Source: Streptomyces sp. NBC_00663 | GTDB lineage: Bacteria; Actinomycetota; Actinomycetes; Streptomycetales; Streptomycetaceae | Assembly (NCBI RefSeq): GCF_036226885.1 | Contig: NZ_CP109027.1 | Location: forward strand, 7,812,001-7,876,000 | Direction of reading: 5' to 3' | DNA: 64,000 nt | Shown: in pieces, positions 1 to 9,774 of the stretch | Position numbering within the stretch: the first letter of the stretch is position 1 | Layout of the letters: each line of letters opens with the position of its first letter | Translations under genes and position numbers: made by a program | Notes under the pieces: generated by a model | The model's input: only the letters and a program-made list of their open reading frames with translations | Databases searched by the model: none | What the model was told of the DNA's origin: nothing

Positions 1-729
1 TGGAAGAACGTCCTGGAGCGGCGCGGCTACAAGCTGAACCTGAAGCAGATGGACGTCGGCCCGGTCTACACCGGCCTCGCCTCCGGGGACCTCGACCTCA
101 ACTTCGACGCCTGGCTGCCGTACGCGCAGGCGAGCTACTGGGACAAGAACAAGGACAGACTCGCCGACCTCGGCACCTGGTACCAGCCGACCTCGCTGGA
201 GGTCGCGGTCCCCTCGTACGTCAAGGGGATCACGTCCTACGAGGACCTCAAGGGCAAGGCCGACCTCTTCGACGGGAAGATCATCGGCATCGAGCCGGGC
301 ACCGGCGAGATGAACCTCCTGAAGAACAAGGTCCTGCCCGGCTACGGCCTGGACAAGGAGTACGACGTCGTCGACGGCTCCACGCCCGCGATGCTCGCCG
401 AGCTCAAGCGGGCGTACGCCAAGAAGCAGCCCGTCGCCGTCGTGCTCTGGTCCCCGCACTGGGCGTACAGCCAGTACGACCTGACCAAGCTGAAGGACGA
501 CAAGAAGCTCTTCGGCGAGGGGAACACGATCCGCACCATCGCCAACGAGAAGTTCCCGGAGCAGTACCCGCAGCTCACCAAGTGGATCAAGGGCTTCCAT
601 ATGAGCGAGGACGAGCTCGGCACCCTGGAGGCGGCGATCAACGCGCACGGCCAGGGGCACGAGGACGAGGCGGTCGAGGACTGGCTGAAGAAGCACCCGG
701 ACATGGTGGAGCGGATGACCCCGCAGTAG
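1..729 (+). CDS. Glycine betaine/proline ABC transporter substrate-binding protein, 5'-truncated
   Basis: The reading frame is open from base 1 to the TAG at 727-729 (242 visible residues). It reads as the C-terminal four fifths of an OpuAC-type binding protein: the LNFDAWLP stretch followed by a Trp/Tyr-rich segment (WYQPTSLEVAVPSYV), a GIEPGTGEM hinge, and the VVLWSPHWAYSQYDL region with aromatic residues that in this family cage the quaternary ammonium of betaine. Such proteins are secreted or lipid-anchored and deliver betaine to a QAT permease/ATPase for osmoprotection. The signal peptide and presumably the permease genes lie left of the window. Family assignment is solid; exact substrate (betaine, proline betaine, choline) is inferred. 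Confidence 0.93.
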   Translation, partial: WKNVLERRGYKLNLKQMDVGPVYTGLASGDLDLNFDAWLPYAQASYWDKNKDRLADLGTWYQPTSLEVAVPSYVKGITSYEDLKGKADLFDGKIIGIEPGTGEMNLLKNKVLPGYGLDKEYDVVDGSTPAMLAELKRAYAKKQPVAVVLWSPHWAYSQYDLTKLKDDKKLFGEGNTIRTIANEKFPEQYPQLTKWIKGFHMSEDELGTLEAAINAHGQGHEDEAVEDWLKKHPDMVERMTPQ

Positions 730-798
730 CCGCGACCAAAAGAAACCGGACAACCACATACAGCTACGTCGTCACCTGAGCCTCATCCGGCCGTCGTG

Positions 799-818
799 GT
801 CAGGCCGTTCGTCCTGAC
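799..818 (+). terminator. Hairpin downstream of the betaine-binding gene
   Basis: GTCAGG at 799-804 pairs perfectly with CCTGAC at 813-818 around an 8-nt loop, 70 bases after the stop codon. There is no T run, which is usual for Streptomyces terminators. The rest of 730-1011 holds only the promoter region and strong ribosome binding site of the next gene. Confidence 0.4.
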
Positions 819-1011
819 GGAGGAATCCCCTCACACGGCGGCCGGAGAGCTGATCTACTGGCCGGAGTTGGCGAGAATGCCCGCGCCGGGTTCACGGCAA
901 TGTGACGGGCGCGTGAAACGGTTTGCCGAACATGCGTAGGGTGCAGACAACTCGACAGAGACATGTTCAGCGACAGGTGCCGAGCGACGAGCGAAGGAGG
1001 GAGCCGGAGCG

Positions 1012-1581
1012 ATGGGCGACCACAAAGAACAGCCCCTACGGGTGGGCGCGGCCGTACGGCGGCGGCGTCGCGCGCTGGAACTCACCCTCGCCGTCGTGGC
1101 CGAACGCAGCGGCCTGTCGGTCCCCTTCCTGAGCCAGATCGAGAACGAACGGGCGCGCCCCAGCCGCAGCTCCCTGGAGAAGGTCGCCGACGCTCTGCGC
1201 ACCACCGCCGTCGAACTCCTCGCCGCCGCCGACCCGGCGTGCAGTGTCGATGTCGTGCGCGCCGACTGCGTGGAGGCCGAATCCCAGCCCCGGGTGCGTT
1301 CCCTGGTGCGGGGTCACCATCAGATGCACGCCCAGGAGTTCACCGGCGACCATGACGCACGGCGTGAATTCCAGTACCGCAACGACCAGTTGATGTACGT
1401 CGCCGACGGCGCCGTGGAGATCGAGGCCGAGGGCCGGGCCTACCGGCTCGGCCGGGGCGACACCCTCTACCTCACCGGCGGGGTGCGGCACCGGTGGCGG
1501 GCGACCGTGTCCGACACCCGGGTGGTCGTCGTCGCGGTGGCCGAACACATCGAGGCGGTCCAGGACCGGCCACGTCCGTGA
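1012..1581 (+). CDS. XRE-family transcriptional regulator with C-terminal cupin domain
   Basis: 189 aa. Residues about 10-66 form a Cro/CI-type helix-turn-helix (LAVVAERSGLSVPFLSQIENE is the classic core), and about 115-180 form a cupin barrel (GAVEIEAEGRAYRLGRGDTLYL..G..HRW). This architecture belongs to small-molecule-sensing regulators of amine, amino acid or sugar metabolism, in which the cupin binds the ligand. The start is fixed by a GGAGG-rich site just upstream of ATG 1012. Its TGA overlaps the GTG of the next gene in GTGA, so the two are translationally coupled. Target genes are unknown; the coupled receptor-like protein and the betaine system just upstream are candidates by position only. 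Confidence 0.9.
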   Translation: MGDHKEQPLRVGAAVRRRRRALELTLAVVAERSGLSVPFLSQIENERARPSRSSLEKVADALRTTAVELLAAADPACSVDVVRADCVEAESQPRVRSLVRGHHQMHAQEFTGDHDARREFQYRNDQLMYVADGAVEIEAEGRAYRLGRGDTLYLTGGVRHRWRATVSDTRVVVVAVAEHIEAVQDRPRP

Positions 1582-2241
1582 GGGTCGTGTCCCTGGTCCC
1601 GTCCCTCACGGAGGCGGTGGCCGAGCCCGTCCCCGGCGCGCTGGCCGGCGCCACCGACTGGTGCACGCACCCGGCGGGCCTGGACGTGACGCGGATCGGC
1701 GGCACGAAGAACCCGAAGCTCGACCGCATCCTCGCCCTCGCCCCCGACCTGGTGATCGCCAACGAGGAGGAGAACCGCGCCCCCGACCTGGCGGCCCTGC
1801 GCGCGGCGGGCGTCGAGGTCCTGGTGACCGAGGTGCGGGATGTGGCGCAGGCCTTCCGGGAGCTGGCACGCGTGCTGACGGCGTGCGGGGCGCGGGGACG
1901 GCCGCGCTGGCTGGACGAGGCGGAGGAGGCCTGGTCGGGAGAGCCGCCGGCGGTTCGCAGGACGGCGGTGGTGCCGATCTGGCGCCGCCCCTGGATGGTG
2001 CTGGGCCGGGACACGTTCGCGGGCGACGTGCTGGCCCGCCTGGGCGTGGACCATGTGTACGCCACGCACCCCGACCGCTATCCCCGCATCCCTCTCGACG
2101 CGCTGCGGGCGACGCGACCGGACCTCGTGGTCCTCCCGGACGAGCCGTATCGCTTCACGGCGGACGACGGCCCGGAGGCGTTCGAGGGAATCCCGGCCGC
2201 GCTGGTCAGCGGCCGTCACCTCACCTGGTACGGCCCCTCCC

Positions 2242-3384
<1,143 letters not shown>

Positions 3385-3440
3385 GCTTCGAGCCTCGCGC
3401 GGCTCGGCGCTCCCCACCAGGGACGATGTCTCTATGAGGG

Positions 3441-3457
3441 CATAAACTGGGTTTATG
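3441..3457. promoter_or_regulatory. Inverted repeat at the lysR start, candidate operator
   Basis: CATAAA (3441-3446) and TTTATG (3452-3457) form a perfect dyad with a 5-bp spacer in the 70-bp gap between the divergent TDT and lysR genes. The AT-rich dyad stands out in this GC-rich DNA and its right arm contains the lysR ATG. LysR-type proteins usually bind T-N11-A dyads between divergent genes, so autoregulation is plausible. Confidence 0.5.
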
Positions 3458-4384
3458 AGCAGTGCGCAGCATGATCCCCCGCTGTCCCCGGCCGTCTCGC
3501 TGTCACACCGGGTGCCCGACCTCGGCGCGCTGGAACTGCTCCTCGCGGTGGCGCGGCTCGGCAGTCTCGGGGCGGCGGCCCGCGAGGTCGGTATCACCCA
3601 GCCCGCCGCCAGCAGCCGTATCCGCTCCATGGAACGGCAGCTGGGCGTGGCGCTGGTGGACCGCTCGCCCCGCGGTTCGCGGCTGACGGACGCCGGCGCG
3701 CTGGTCACGGACTGGGCGCGGCGGATCGTGGAGGCGGCGGAGGCGTTCGACGCGGGGGCGCAGGCGCTGCGCGACCGGCGGGACTCCCGGCTGCGGGTGG
3801 CGGCCAGCATGACGATCGCGGAGTATCTGCTGCCGGGCTGGCTGCTCGCCCTGCGCGCCCAACGCCCCGACACGGCGGTGTCGTTGCTGGCGGGCAACTC
3901 CGCGGCGGTGGCGGAACGCCTGCTGTCCGCCGAGGCGGACCTCGGCTTCGTGGAGGGGCTGACGGTGCCGACGGGCCTGGACTCGGTCGTCATCGCCCAC
4001 GACCGCCTCATCGTCGTCACCGCCCCGGCCCACCCCTGGGCCCGCCGCCGACGCCCGCTCGCCGCCGAGGAGTTGGCGTCGACGCCGCTGATCCTCCGCG
4101 AGAAGGGGTCGGGGACCCGCCAGGTCCTGGACGCCGCGCTGGGCGGCCTGGCCCGCCCGCTGATCGAGCTGTCCTCGACCACGGCGGTGAAGGCGGGGGC
4201 GGTGAGCGGAGCGGGACCGGCGGTACTCAGCGAACTGGCGGTGGGGGAGGAGTTGGCGATGCGCAGACTGGTGGCGGTACCGGTGGAGGGCGTGTCCCTG
4301 GCCCGCGATCTGCGCGCGGTGTGGCCGAAGGGGCATCGGCCGGTGGGACCGGCACGGGAGTTGTTGTCGCTGACGCGCGGGTAG
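3455..4384 (+). CDS. LysR-family transcriptional regulator
   Basis: 309 aa. The winged helix-turn-helix sits at about residues 23-82 (LELLLAVARLGSLGAAAREVGITQPAASSRIRSME is spread over the recognition region) and a LysR substrate-binding domain follows from about residue 105 (LRVAASMTIAEYLLPGWL). It should control the divergent TDT transporter. No clear Shine-Dalgarno precedes ATG 3455 and the start codon lies inside a dyad, so the mRNA may be leaderless. The co-inducer is unknown. Confidence 0.92.
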   Translation: MSSAQHDPPLSPAVSLSHRVPDLGALELLLAVARLGSLGAAAREVGITQPAASSRIRSMERQLGVALVDRSPRGSRLTDAGALVTDWARRIVEAAEAFDAGAQALRDRRDSRLRVAASMTIAEYLLPGWLLALRAQRPDTAVSLLAGNSAAVAERLLSAEADLGFVEGLTVPTGLDSVVIAHDRLIVVTAPAHPWARRRRPLAAEELASTPLILREKGSGTRQVLDAALGGLARPLIELSSTTAVKAGAVSGAGPAVLSELAVGEELAMRRLVAVPVEGVSLARDLRAVWPKGHRPVGPARELLSLTRG

Positions 4385-4442
4385 GGGCGGCCGGGGCGAA
4401 AACCGTTGGTGCTGCGACGTCTGCGACCCGCACCATTTCCCC

Positions 4443-5405
4443 ATGTCAGCCACCGCCCCGCCCGCCGCAGGCGTCCGTACCCCCTGGGAAGATCTCCCGT
4501 CGTACGTCCACGCCGCCGTCGCCGACATCCTCGGCGCCCCCGTCGTCCACGCCGCCACCCAACCCGGCGGATTCTCCCCGGGCACGGCCGCCCGGCTCCG
4601 TACCGCACACGGCCACCGCGCCTTCGTGAAGGCGGTCAGTGCGCGGGTCAACGAGCGGAGCCCGGTGTTCCATCGCCGGGAAGCCCGCAACACCGCCGCG
4701 CTCCCGGCCGCGGTCCCCGCACCCCGCCTCCTCGGCACCTACGACGACGGCACCTGGACCGTGCTGGTCCTTGAGGACATCGAGGGACGTCAGCCCCATG
4801 TCCCCTGGCGGCAACCGGAGTTGAGACGTGTCCTGGAGGCTGTCGGCGACCTCGCGGGCGCCCTCACCCCGGCCCCCGTACCCGACGCACCCCTCGCCGC
4901 CGAGTCCCTCGCCGACCAGTTCGACGGCTGGCAACGGCTCCTGGAGGAGACAGCCTCCGAGAAGCCCGCCCCCGAGGGGCTCGACCCCTGGGTCGCGGCC
5001 CGTCTCCCGTACCTCGCCGAACTCGCCGCCCCCTGGCGCGAAGCCGTCGCCGGGGACACCCTCGCCCACGGCGATCTCCGCGCGGACAACATGCTGCTCA
5101 CCGACGACGACCGCGTCGTCTTCGTCGACTGGCCGCACGTCGTCCGCGGCGCCCCCTGGCTCGACCTGCTGCTGATGCTCCCGTGCGTCAGGGCCCAGGG
5201 CGGCCCGGATCCCGAGGAACTGTTCTCCACGCACCCGCTGGGCCGCGCCGCCGACCCGGACGCGGTCACCGTCGCCCTCGCGGGCCTCACCGGCTACTTC
5301 GTCCACCGCGGCCTGCAACCCCCGCCGCCCGGCATCCCCACCGTCCGCGCCTTCCAACGCGCCCAGGGCGAGGCGGCGTCGGCCTGGCTCAGGAAGCGGC
5401 TGTGA
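4443..5405 (+). CDS. Aminoglycoside phosphotransferase (APH)-family kinase
   Basis: 320 aa with the APH/choline-kinase fold. The catalytic loop HGDLRADN is at about residues 215-222 and the metal-binding Asp lies in VFVDWPH about 16 residues on, replacing the usual IDW/DFG. A hinge-like VLVLEDIEG occurs near residue 105. Many actinobacterial members of this family phosphorylate small hydroxylated metabolites and do not confer drug resistance; there is nothing here that suggests a resistance function. The gene converges on the PuuD-like gene with a 17-base 3' overlap. Substrate unknown. Confidence 0.86.
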   Translation: MSATAPPAAGVRTPWEDLPSYVHAAVADILGAPVVHAATQPGGFSPGTAARLRTAHGHRAFVKAVSARVNERSPVFHRREARNTAALPAAVPAPRLLGTYDDGTWTVLVLEDIEGRQPHVPWRQPELRRVLEAVGDLAGALTPAPVPDAPLAAESLADQFDGWQRLLEETASEKPAPEGLDPWVAARLPYLAELAAPWREAVAGDTLAHGDLRADNMLLTDDDRVVFVDWPHVVRGAPWLDLLLMLPCVRAQGGPDPEELFSTHPLGRAADPDAVTVALAGLTGYFVHRGLQPPPPGIPTVRAFQRAQGEAASAWLRKRL

Positions 5406-6075
5406 CCAAGGCCCGCACCACCCGCAGATCCTCACCCATCTCCGGATGCCACTGCACCCCCAGCACCCACCCGGCGGCGGACGGCAGTTCCACCGCCTCC
5501 ACCGTTCCGTCCGCCGCGTGCGCCGACGCCACCAGACCGGCGCCGAGGCGGTCCACAGCCTGGTGGTGATAGGTCGGTACCGACGTCTCCTCGGGGACCG
5601 CGTCGGCGTACAGCGTCCCCGGCACCGGCTTCACCGTGTGCCGTCCGAAGACGCCGACCACCTCCGCGTGGCCGTCGATGTGCTGGACGAGCGTGCCGCC
5701 GACGGCGACGTTCAGCAGCTGCATGCCGCGGCAGATCCCCAGGAGCGGTGTCCCCGCCGCCAGGGCCGCGTCGATCAACGCCAGCTCCCACGCGTCCCGT
5801 TCCCGCGCGGGCGGGCCGGTGCGGGGCTCGCGCTCGGCGCCGTAGTGCACCGGCTCGACGTCCGGACCGCCCGCGATCACCAGGCCGTCGAGGCGGGCGA
5901 CGGTCGCGGCGGCGTACTCCGGCGCGTCCGGCGGCAGCATCGCCACCAGCCCGCCCGCCCGCTGCACCAGTCGCGGGTACCCGGCGGGCAGCAGCGCCGC
6001 CTCCAGCTCCCACACGCCCCAGCGCGCCCCGGCCTCCAGATACGTGCTGACGCCGATCAGTGGCCTGCCCGCCAT
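5389..6075 (-). CDS. Class I glutamine amidotransferase-like gamma-glutamyl hydrolase (PuuD-like)
   Basis: 228 aa, peptidase C26 family. The nucleophile elbow is LLGICRGMQLLN (Cys near residue 106) and the catalytic His-Glu is in GVQWHPEM near the C-terminus. In PuuD and relatives these residues cleave gamma-glutamyl amides, releasing glutamate. The start at 6075 has a good GGAGG site. The promoter region carries the same 23-bp element as the regulator/glutamine synthetase intergenic region, so it probably belongs to that regulon and removes the glutamyl group after the amine moiety has been oxidised. Confidence 0.88.
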   Translation of the reverse strand: MAGRPLIGVSTYLEAGARWGVWELEAALLPAGYPRLVQRAGGLVAMLPPDAPEYAAATVARLDGLVIAGGPDVEPVHYGAEREPRTGPPARERDAWELALIDAALAAGTPLLGICRGMQLLNVAVGGTLVQHIDGHAEVVGVFGRHTVKPVPGTLYADAVPEETSVPTYHHQAVDRLGAGLVASAHAADGTVEAVELPSAAGWVLGVQWHPEMGEDLRVVRALVTAAS

Positions 6076-6091
6076 ACGCCCTCCAGCTCCC

Positions 6092-6114
6092 GCAATGGAT
6101 TACGCCCATACCTT
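6092..6114. promoter_or_regulatory. 23-bp element, copy 1, upstream of the PuuD-like gene
   Basis: Begins GCAATGG and ends ATACCTT; 17 of 23 positions are identical to the copy at 6933-6955, with both ends perfectly conserved and the six differences confined to the centre (positions 8-16). It lies 17 bases upstream of the hydrolase start codon. Best read as the binding site of the neighbouring GntR regulator. Confidence 0.6.
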
Positions 6115-6158
6115 TGCCGAGCCGGGCCTGGCGTGGCAAGAGCATGCCGGGCGCGGCC

Positions 6159-6911
6159 CTATGCCAGGAACCCCCTCAGCAGCGCCGCCGTCCCCGCGCA
6201 GTGCTCCCGCATCATCTCCCGCGCCCCGTCCGCGTCCCCGTCGAGGACCGCCTCCACCAGCGCGCTGTGCTGGCGCTGCGAGTGCTCCAGGTTCCGCACC
6301 AGGAGCGGGATGCAGTCCAGCAGCTCGTTCACCGTGGCCCGTACCGCCGCATACTGCGCCGTCAGCGTCGGCGAGCCGCACAGCTCGGCCAGCGTGAGGT
6401 GCAGCAGGGTGTCCAGGCGGCGGTAGTCCGGCAGCGGCGCGTCCTGTGTGCGGGACAGCGCCTCGCGCAGCCTCGTCGCCTGCTCGTCCGTCAGGCCGTG
6501 CGCCGCGCACAGGCCGGCCGCCCCGACCTCCAGCACCTCCCGGAAGCGGAGCACGTCCTCGATGTCGACCTCGGCGATCCGCCGCCGCAGCTCGCCCTCG
6601 CCGAGGTCGCCCGCGTCCGCCCGCGGCAGCACGAACGTGCCGCCGTACCGCCCGCGCCGCGACTCGACCAGCCCCTGGTCCTGAAGCACCTTCAGCACCT
6701 CGCGCAGCGTCACCCGGCTGATCCCGAGCCGCTCCGCCAGCTCCCGCTCGGCCGGCAGCCGCTCGCCCCCCGGCACCAGGCCGAGCCGTACGACCTGGAG
6801 GATCTGCTCCAGCGCCTCCTCGAACCCGTTGCCCGCCCGCACCGGCCGCAGCACCGGCGTCAGACGGTCCTCCAGCCGGCCCTCCAGACCACCCTCCGGA
6901 TCCAGCGACAT
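6159..6911 (-). CDS. GntR-family (FadR subfamily) transcriptional regulator
   Basis: 250 aa from ATG 6911, chosen because GGAAGGGGG lies about 10 bases upstream; a TTG seven codons earlier has no such site. The winged helix at about residues 20-85 contains the GERLPAERELAERLGISRVTLREVLKVLQDQGLV signature in shortened form (LPAERELAERLG, RVTLREVL). The C-terminal all-helical FCD effector domain follows, with metal-ligand-type residues (D in RFREVLEVG region, H in LHLTLAEL, H in RQHSALVEAV). It sits between the hydrolase and glutamine synthetase genes and probably represses both through the repeated 23-bp element. The effector may be an amine or its glutamylated form. Confidence 0.92.
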   Translation of the reverse strand: MSLDPEGGLEGRLEDRLTPVLRPVRAGNGFEEALEQILQVVRLGLVPGGERLPAERELAERLGISRVTLREVLKVLQDQGLVESRRGRYGGTFVLPRADAGDLGEGELRRRIAEVDIEDVLRFREVLEVGAAGLCAAHGLTDEQATRLREALSRTQDAPLPDYRRLDTLLHLTLAELCGSPTLTAQYAAVRATVNELLDCIPLLVRNLEHSQRQHSALVEAVLDGDADGAREMMREHCAGTAALLRGFLA

Positions 6912-6932
6912 CCCGCCGTACCCCCTTCCCAA

Positions 6933-6955
6933 GCAATGGTTCTCCGCAATACCTT
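6933..6955. promoter_or_regulatory. 23-bp element, copy 2, between gntR and the glutamine synthetase gene
   Basis: Same ends as copy 1 (GCAATGG ... ATACCTT), same strand orientation, located 22 bases upstream of the divergent regulator start and 51 bases upstream of the synthetase start. A regulator bound here could control both divergent promoters. Confidence 0.6.
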
Positions 6956-7006
6956 ATGGCTTCCGGCCCGGCCGAAAAAGCGCGAAGAAGCCGAAGGAGC
7001 GTTCCC

Positions 7007-8365
7007 GTGGCAGACCGCACAGCCCCGCTGAGCGTCGAGGAGCTGCACGCCCTCGTCGCGAGCGGTGAGATCGACACCGTCGTCCTGGCCTTCCCCGACA
7101 TGCAGGGAAGACTCCAGGGCAAGCGGTTCGCCGCCCGCTTCTTCCTCGACGAGGTACTCCACCACGGCACCGAGGGCTGCAACTACCTCCTGGCCGTCGA
7201 CACCGAGATGAACACCGTCGACGGCTACGCCATGTCCTCCTGGGACCGGGGGTACGGCGACTTCGCCATGCACCCCGACCTGTCCACCCTCCGCCGCGTC
7301 CCCTGGAACGCCGGGACCGCCATGCTCATCGCCGACCTCGCCTGGGAGGACGGCTCCCCGGTCGTCGCCGCGCCCCGCCAGATCCTCCGGCGCCAGCTGG
7401 AGCGGCTCGCCGAGCACGGGTACACCGCCCAGGTCGGCACCGAGCTGGAGTTCATCGTCTTCAAGGACACCTACGAACAGGCCTGGGACAGCAACTACCG
7501 GGGGCTCACACCGGCCAACCAGTACAACATCGACTACTCGGTGCTGGGGACCGGCCGGATCGAACCGCTGCTCCGCCGGATCCGCAACGAGATGGCGGCC
7601 GCCGGACTCACCGTCGAGTCCGCCAAGGGCGAGTGCAACCCCGGACAGCACGAGATCGCCTTCCGCTACGACGACGCCCTGGTCACCTGCGACCAGCACG
7701 CCGTCTACAAGACCGGCGCCAAGGAGATCGCCGCCCAGGAGGGCGTCTCGCTCACCTTCATGGCCAAGTACAACGAACGCGAGGGCAACTCCTGCCACAT
7801 CCACCTCTCCCTCGCGGACGCCGCCGGCAACAACGCCATGGCCGGGAACGGCGGCATGTCGGAGGTCATGCGGCACTTCCTCGCCGGGCAGCTGGCCGCC
7901 CTCAGGGACTTCTCCCTCCTCTACGCGCCCAACATCAACTCGTACAAGCGCTTCCAGCCCGGCTCCTTCGCCCCGACCGCCGTCGCCTGGGGCCACGACA
8001 ACCGCACCTGCGCGCTGCGCGTCGTCGGCCACGGCCGCTCCATGCGCTTCGAGAACCGGCTCCCGGGCGGTGACGTCAACCCGCACCTGGCGGTCGCGGG
8101 CCTGGTCGCCGCCGGGCTGTACGGCATCGAGCAGAAGCTGGAGCTGCCCGATGCCTGTCCGGGCAACGCCTACACCGCCGAGTACGCACACGTCCCCACC
8201 ACCCTGCGCGAGGCCGCCGACCTGTGGGAGAACAGCCCCATCGCCAAGGCCGCCTTCGGCGACGAGGTCGTGGCCCACTACCGCAACATGGCACGCGTCG
8301 AGCTGGAGGCCTTCGACGCCGCGGTGACCGACTGGGAGCTGCGCCGCTCCTTCGAACGTCTGTGA
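7007..8365 (+). CDS. glnA4: Glutamine synthetase-like gamma-glutamylamide synthetase (GlnA4 type)
   Basis: 452 aa from GTG 7007, seven bases after AAGGAG. The type I glutamine synthetase catalytic fold is complete: metal/glutamate residues in VGTELEFIVF, ESAKGECNPGQHE, the NSCHIHLSL ATP/metal loop, GSFAPTAVAWG and the RFENRLPGGDVNPH region. It lacks features of housekeeping GlnA, such as the adenylylation loop, and is followed by oxidative genes, so it is expected to ligate glutamate to an amine. Gene order matches, from memory, the S. coelicolor SCO1611-1615 locus whose GlnA4 makes gamma-glutamylethanolamide; that substrate is inferred here by synteny. Confidence 0.9.
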   Translation: MADRTAPLSVEELHALVASGEIDTVVLAFPDMQGRLQGKRFAARFFLDEVLHHGTEGCNYLLAVDTEMNTVDGYAMSSWDRGYGDFAMHPDLSTLRRVPWNAGTAMLIADLAWEDGSPVVAAPRQILRRQLERLAEHGYTAQVGTELEFIVFKDTYEQAWDSNYRGLTPANQYNIDYSVLGTGRIEPLLRRIRNEMAAAGLTVESAKGECNPGQHEIAFRYDDALVTCDQHAVYKTGAKEIAAQEGVSLTFMAKYNEREGNSCHIHLSLADAAGNNAMAGNGGMSEVMRHFLAGQLAALRDFSLLYAPNINSYKRFQPGSFAPTAVAWGHDNRTCALRVVGHGRSMRFENRLPGGDVNPHLAVAGLVAAGLYGIEQKLELPDACPGNAYTAEYAHVPTTLREAADLWENSPIAKAAFGDEVVAHYRNMARVELEAFDAAVTDWELRRSFERL

Positions 8366-8376
8366 AAGGTCCTTCG

Positions 8377-9774
8377 TTGTCGCACGAGCACGAGTACGAG
8401 CACGAGTACGAGCACGAGCTCACGATCCTCAACCCGGCCACCGAGGAGATCGTCGCCACCGTTCCCGCCGCCGGCGCGGCCGACGTGGACGCCGCCGTCT
8501 CCCGCGCCGCGCGGGCGCAGGAGCGGTGGGCCGCCGTGGCACCCGCCGACCGGGCCCGGCTGCTGCGCCGGTTCGCCGACGTCGTCGACCGGCATGTCGA
8601 GGAACTCGCCGCGCTGGAGGTGCGGGAGGCCGGTCATCTGCTCGGCAACGCCCGCTGGGAGGCGGGCAACGTCCGGGACCTGCTGGAGTACTCCGCCGGG
8701 GGAGTGGAACGGCTGAACGGCCGTCAGATCCCCGTCCCCGGCGGCCTCGACGTCACGATCCTCGAACCGCTCGGCGTCATCGGGGTCATCGCCCCCTGGA
8801 ACTTCCCGATGCCCATCGCGGCCTGGGGCACGGCCCCCGCGCTCGCCGCGGGCAACGCGGTGATCCTCAAGCCCGCCGAGACCACCCCGCTGACCGCACT
8901 GCGGCTCGCCGAACTCGGCCTGGAGGCAGGGCTGCCGGAGGGGCTGTTCCAGGTGCTGCCCGGCCATGGACCGGTCACGGGCAACGCCCTGGTCGAGCAT
9001 CCGGGCGTCGCGAAGATCGTGTTCACCGGGTCCAGCCGCACCGGCCGCGCGGTCATGGAGCAGTGCGCCCGCCAGGTCAAGCCGGTCACCCTCGAACTCG
9101 GCGGCAAGAGCCCCAACATCGTCTTCGCCGACGCGGACCTCTCCGCCGCCCTCGATCCCTTCTCCTTCCTCGACAACTCCGGCCAGGACTGCTGTGCCCG
9201 CACCCGCATCCTCGTCCAGGAGTCCGTCTACGACGAGGCCCGCGAACTGCTCGACGGCGCGCTGAAAGCCGTCGTGGTCGGCGACCCGGCGGACGAGAAG
9301 ACGCAGATGGGACCGCTGATCTCGCGCCGGCAACTGGACCGCGTAAGAGCGTTGGCGTCGGACGACATCCCGGGCCTGCGCGGGAGCGCACCCGAGGGCC
9401 CCGGTTTCTGGTTCGCGCCCACCGTGCTCACCGGCGCCGCGCACGACTCCGAGGCCGCCCGCGAGGAGATCTTCGGCCCGGTCGCCGTCCTGCTGCCCTT
9501 CACCGACGAGGCCGACGCGATCCGCCTCGCCAACGACACCCCGTACGGCCTCTCCGGCTCCATCTGGACCCGGGACGTCGGCCGCGCCCTGCGGATGTCG
9601 AGCGCCGTCCGGGCCGGCAACCTGTCCGTCAACTCCCACTCCAGCGTCCGCTACTGGACCCCCTTCGGCGGCTACAAGCAGTCCGGACTCGGCCGGGAAC
9701 TCGGCCCGGACGCCCTGACCGCCTTCACCGAAACCAAGAACGTCTTCATCAGCACGGAGGGCCCCGCACAGTGA
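8377..9774 (+). CDS. Aldehyde dehydrogenase (NAD(P)+) of the gamma-glutamylamine pathway
   Basis: 465 aa from TTG 8377, seven bases after AAAGG; a GTG at 8362 in a GTGA overlap with the synthetase is the alternative. Family motifs: APWNFPMP (cofactor entry), FTGSSRTGR (Rossmann turn), the general base Glu in VTLELGGKSPN, and the nucleophile Cys in GQDCCARTR. C-terminal FGGYKQSGLGRE is complete. The likely substrate is the aldehyde formed from the glutamylated amine. The first 20 residues are a His-Glu/Tyr-Glu run encoded by a 6-bp repeat, which is not part of the enzyme fold. Confidence 0.92.
   Translation: MSHEHEYEHEYEHELTILNPATEEIVATVPAAGAADVDAAVSRAARAQERWAAVAPADRARLLRRFADVVDRHVEELAALEVREAGHLLGNARWEAGNVRDLLEYSAGGVERLNGRQIPVPGGLDVTILEPLGVIGVIAPWNFPMPIAAWGTAPALAAGNAVILKPAETTPLTALRLAELGLEAGLPEGLFQVLPGHGPVTGNALVEHPGVAKIVFTGSSRTGRAVMEQCARQVKPVTLELGGKSPNIVFADADLSAALDPFSFLDNSGQDCCARTRILVQESVYDEARELLDGALKAVVVGDPADEKTQMGPLISRRQLDRVRALASDDIPGLRGSAPEGPGFWFAPTVLTGAAHDSEAAREEIFGPVAVLLPFTDEADAIRLANDTPYGLSGSIWTRDVGRALRMSSAVRAGNLSVNSHSSVRYWTPFGGYKQSGLGRELGPDALTAFTETKNVFISTEGPAQ
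8383..8418 (+). repeat. Hexanucleotide repeat encoding a HE/YE run
   Basis: Six tandem 6-bp units, (C/T)ACGAG, ordered C C T C T C at the variable first base. They encode HEHEYEHEYEHE at the N-terminus of the aldehyde dehydrogenase. Unit number is probably variable between strains, in frame in every case since units are 6 bp. Confidence 0.85.

Noticed and set aside
4443..5405. Aminoglycoside resistance gene
   Set aside because: The APH fold is shared by many metabolic kinases and nothing in the context points to resistance.
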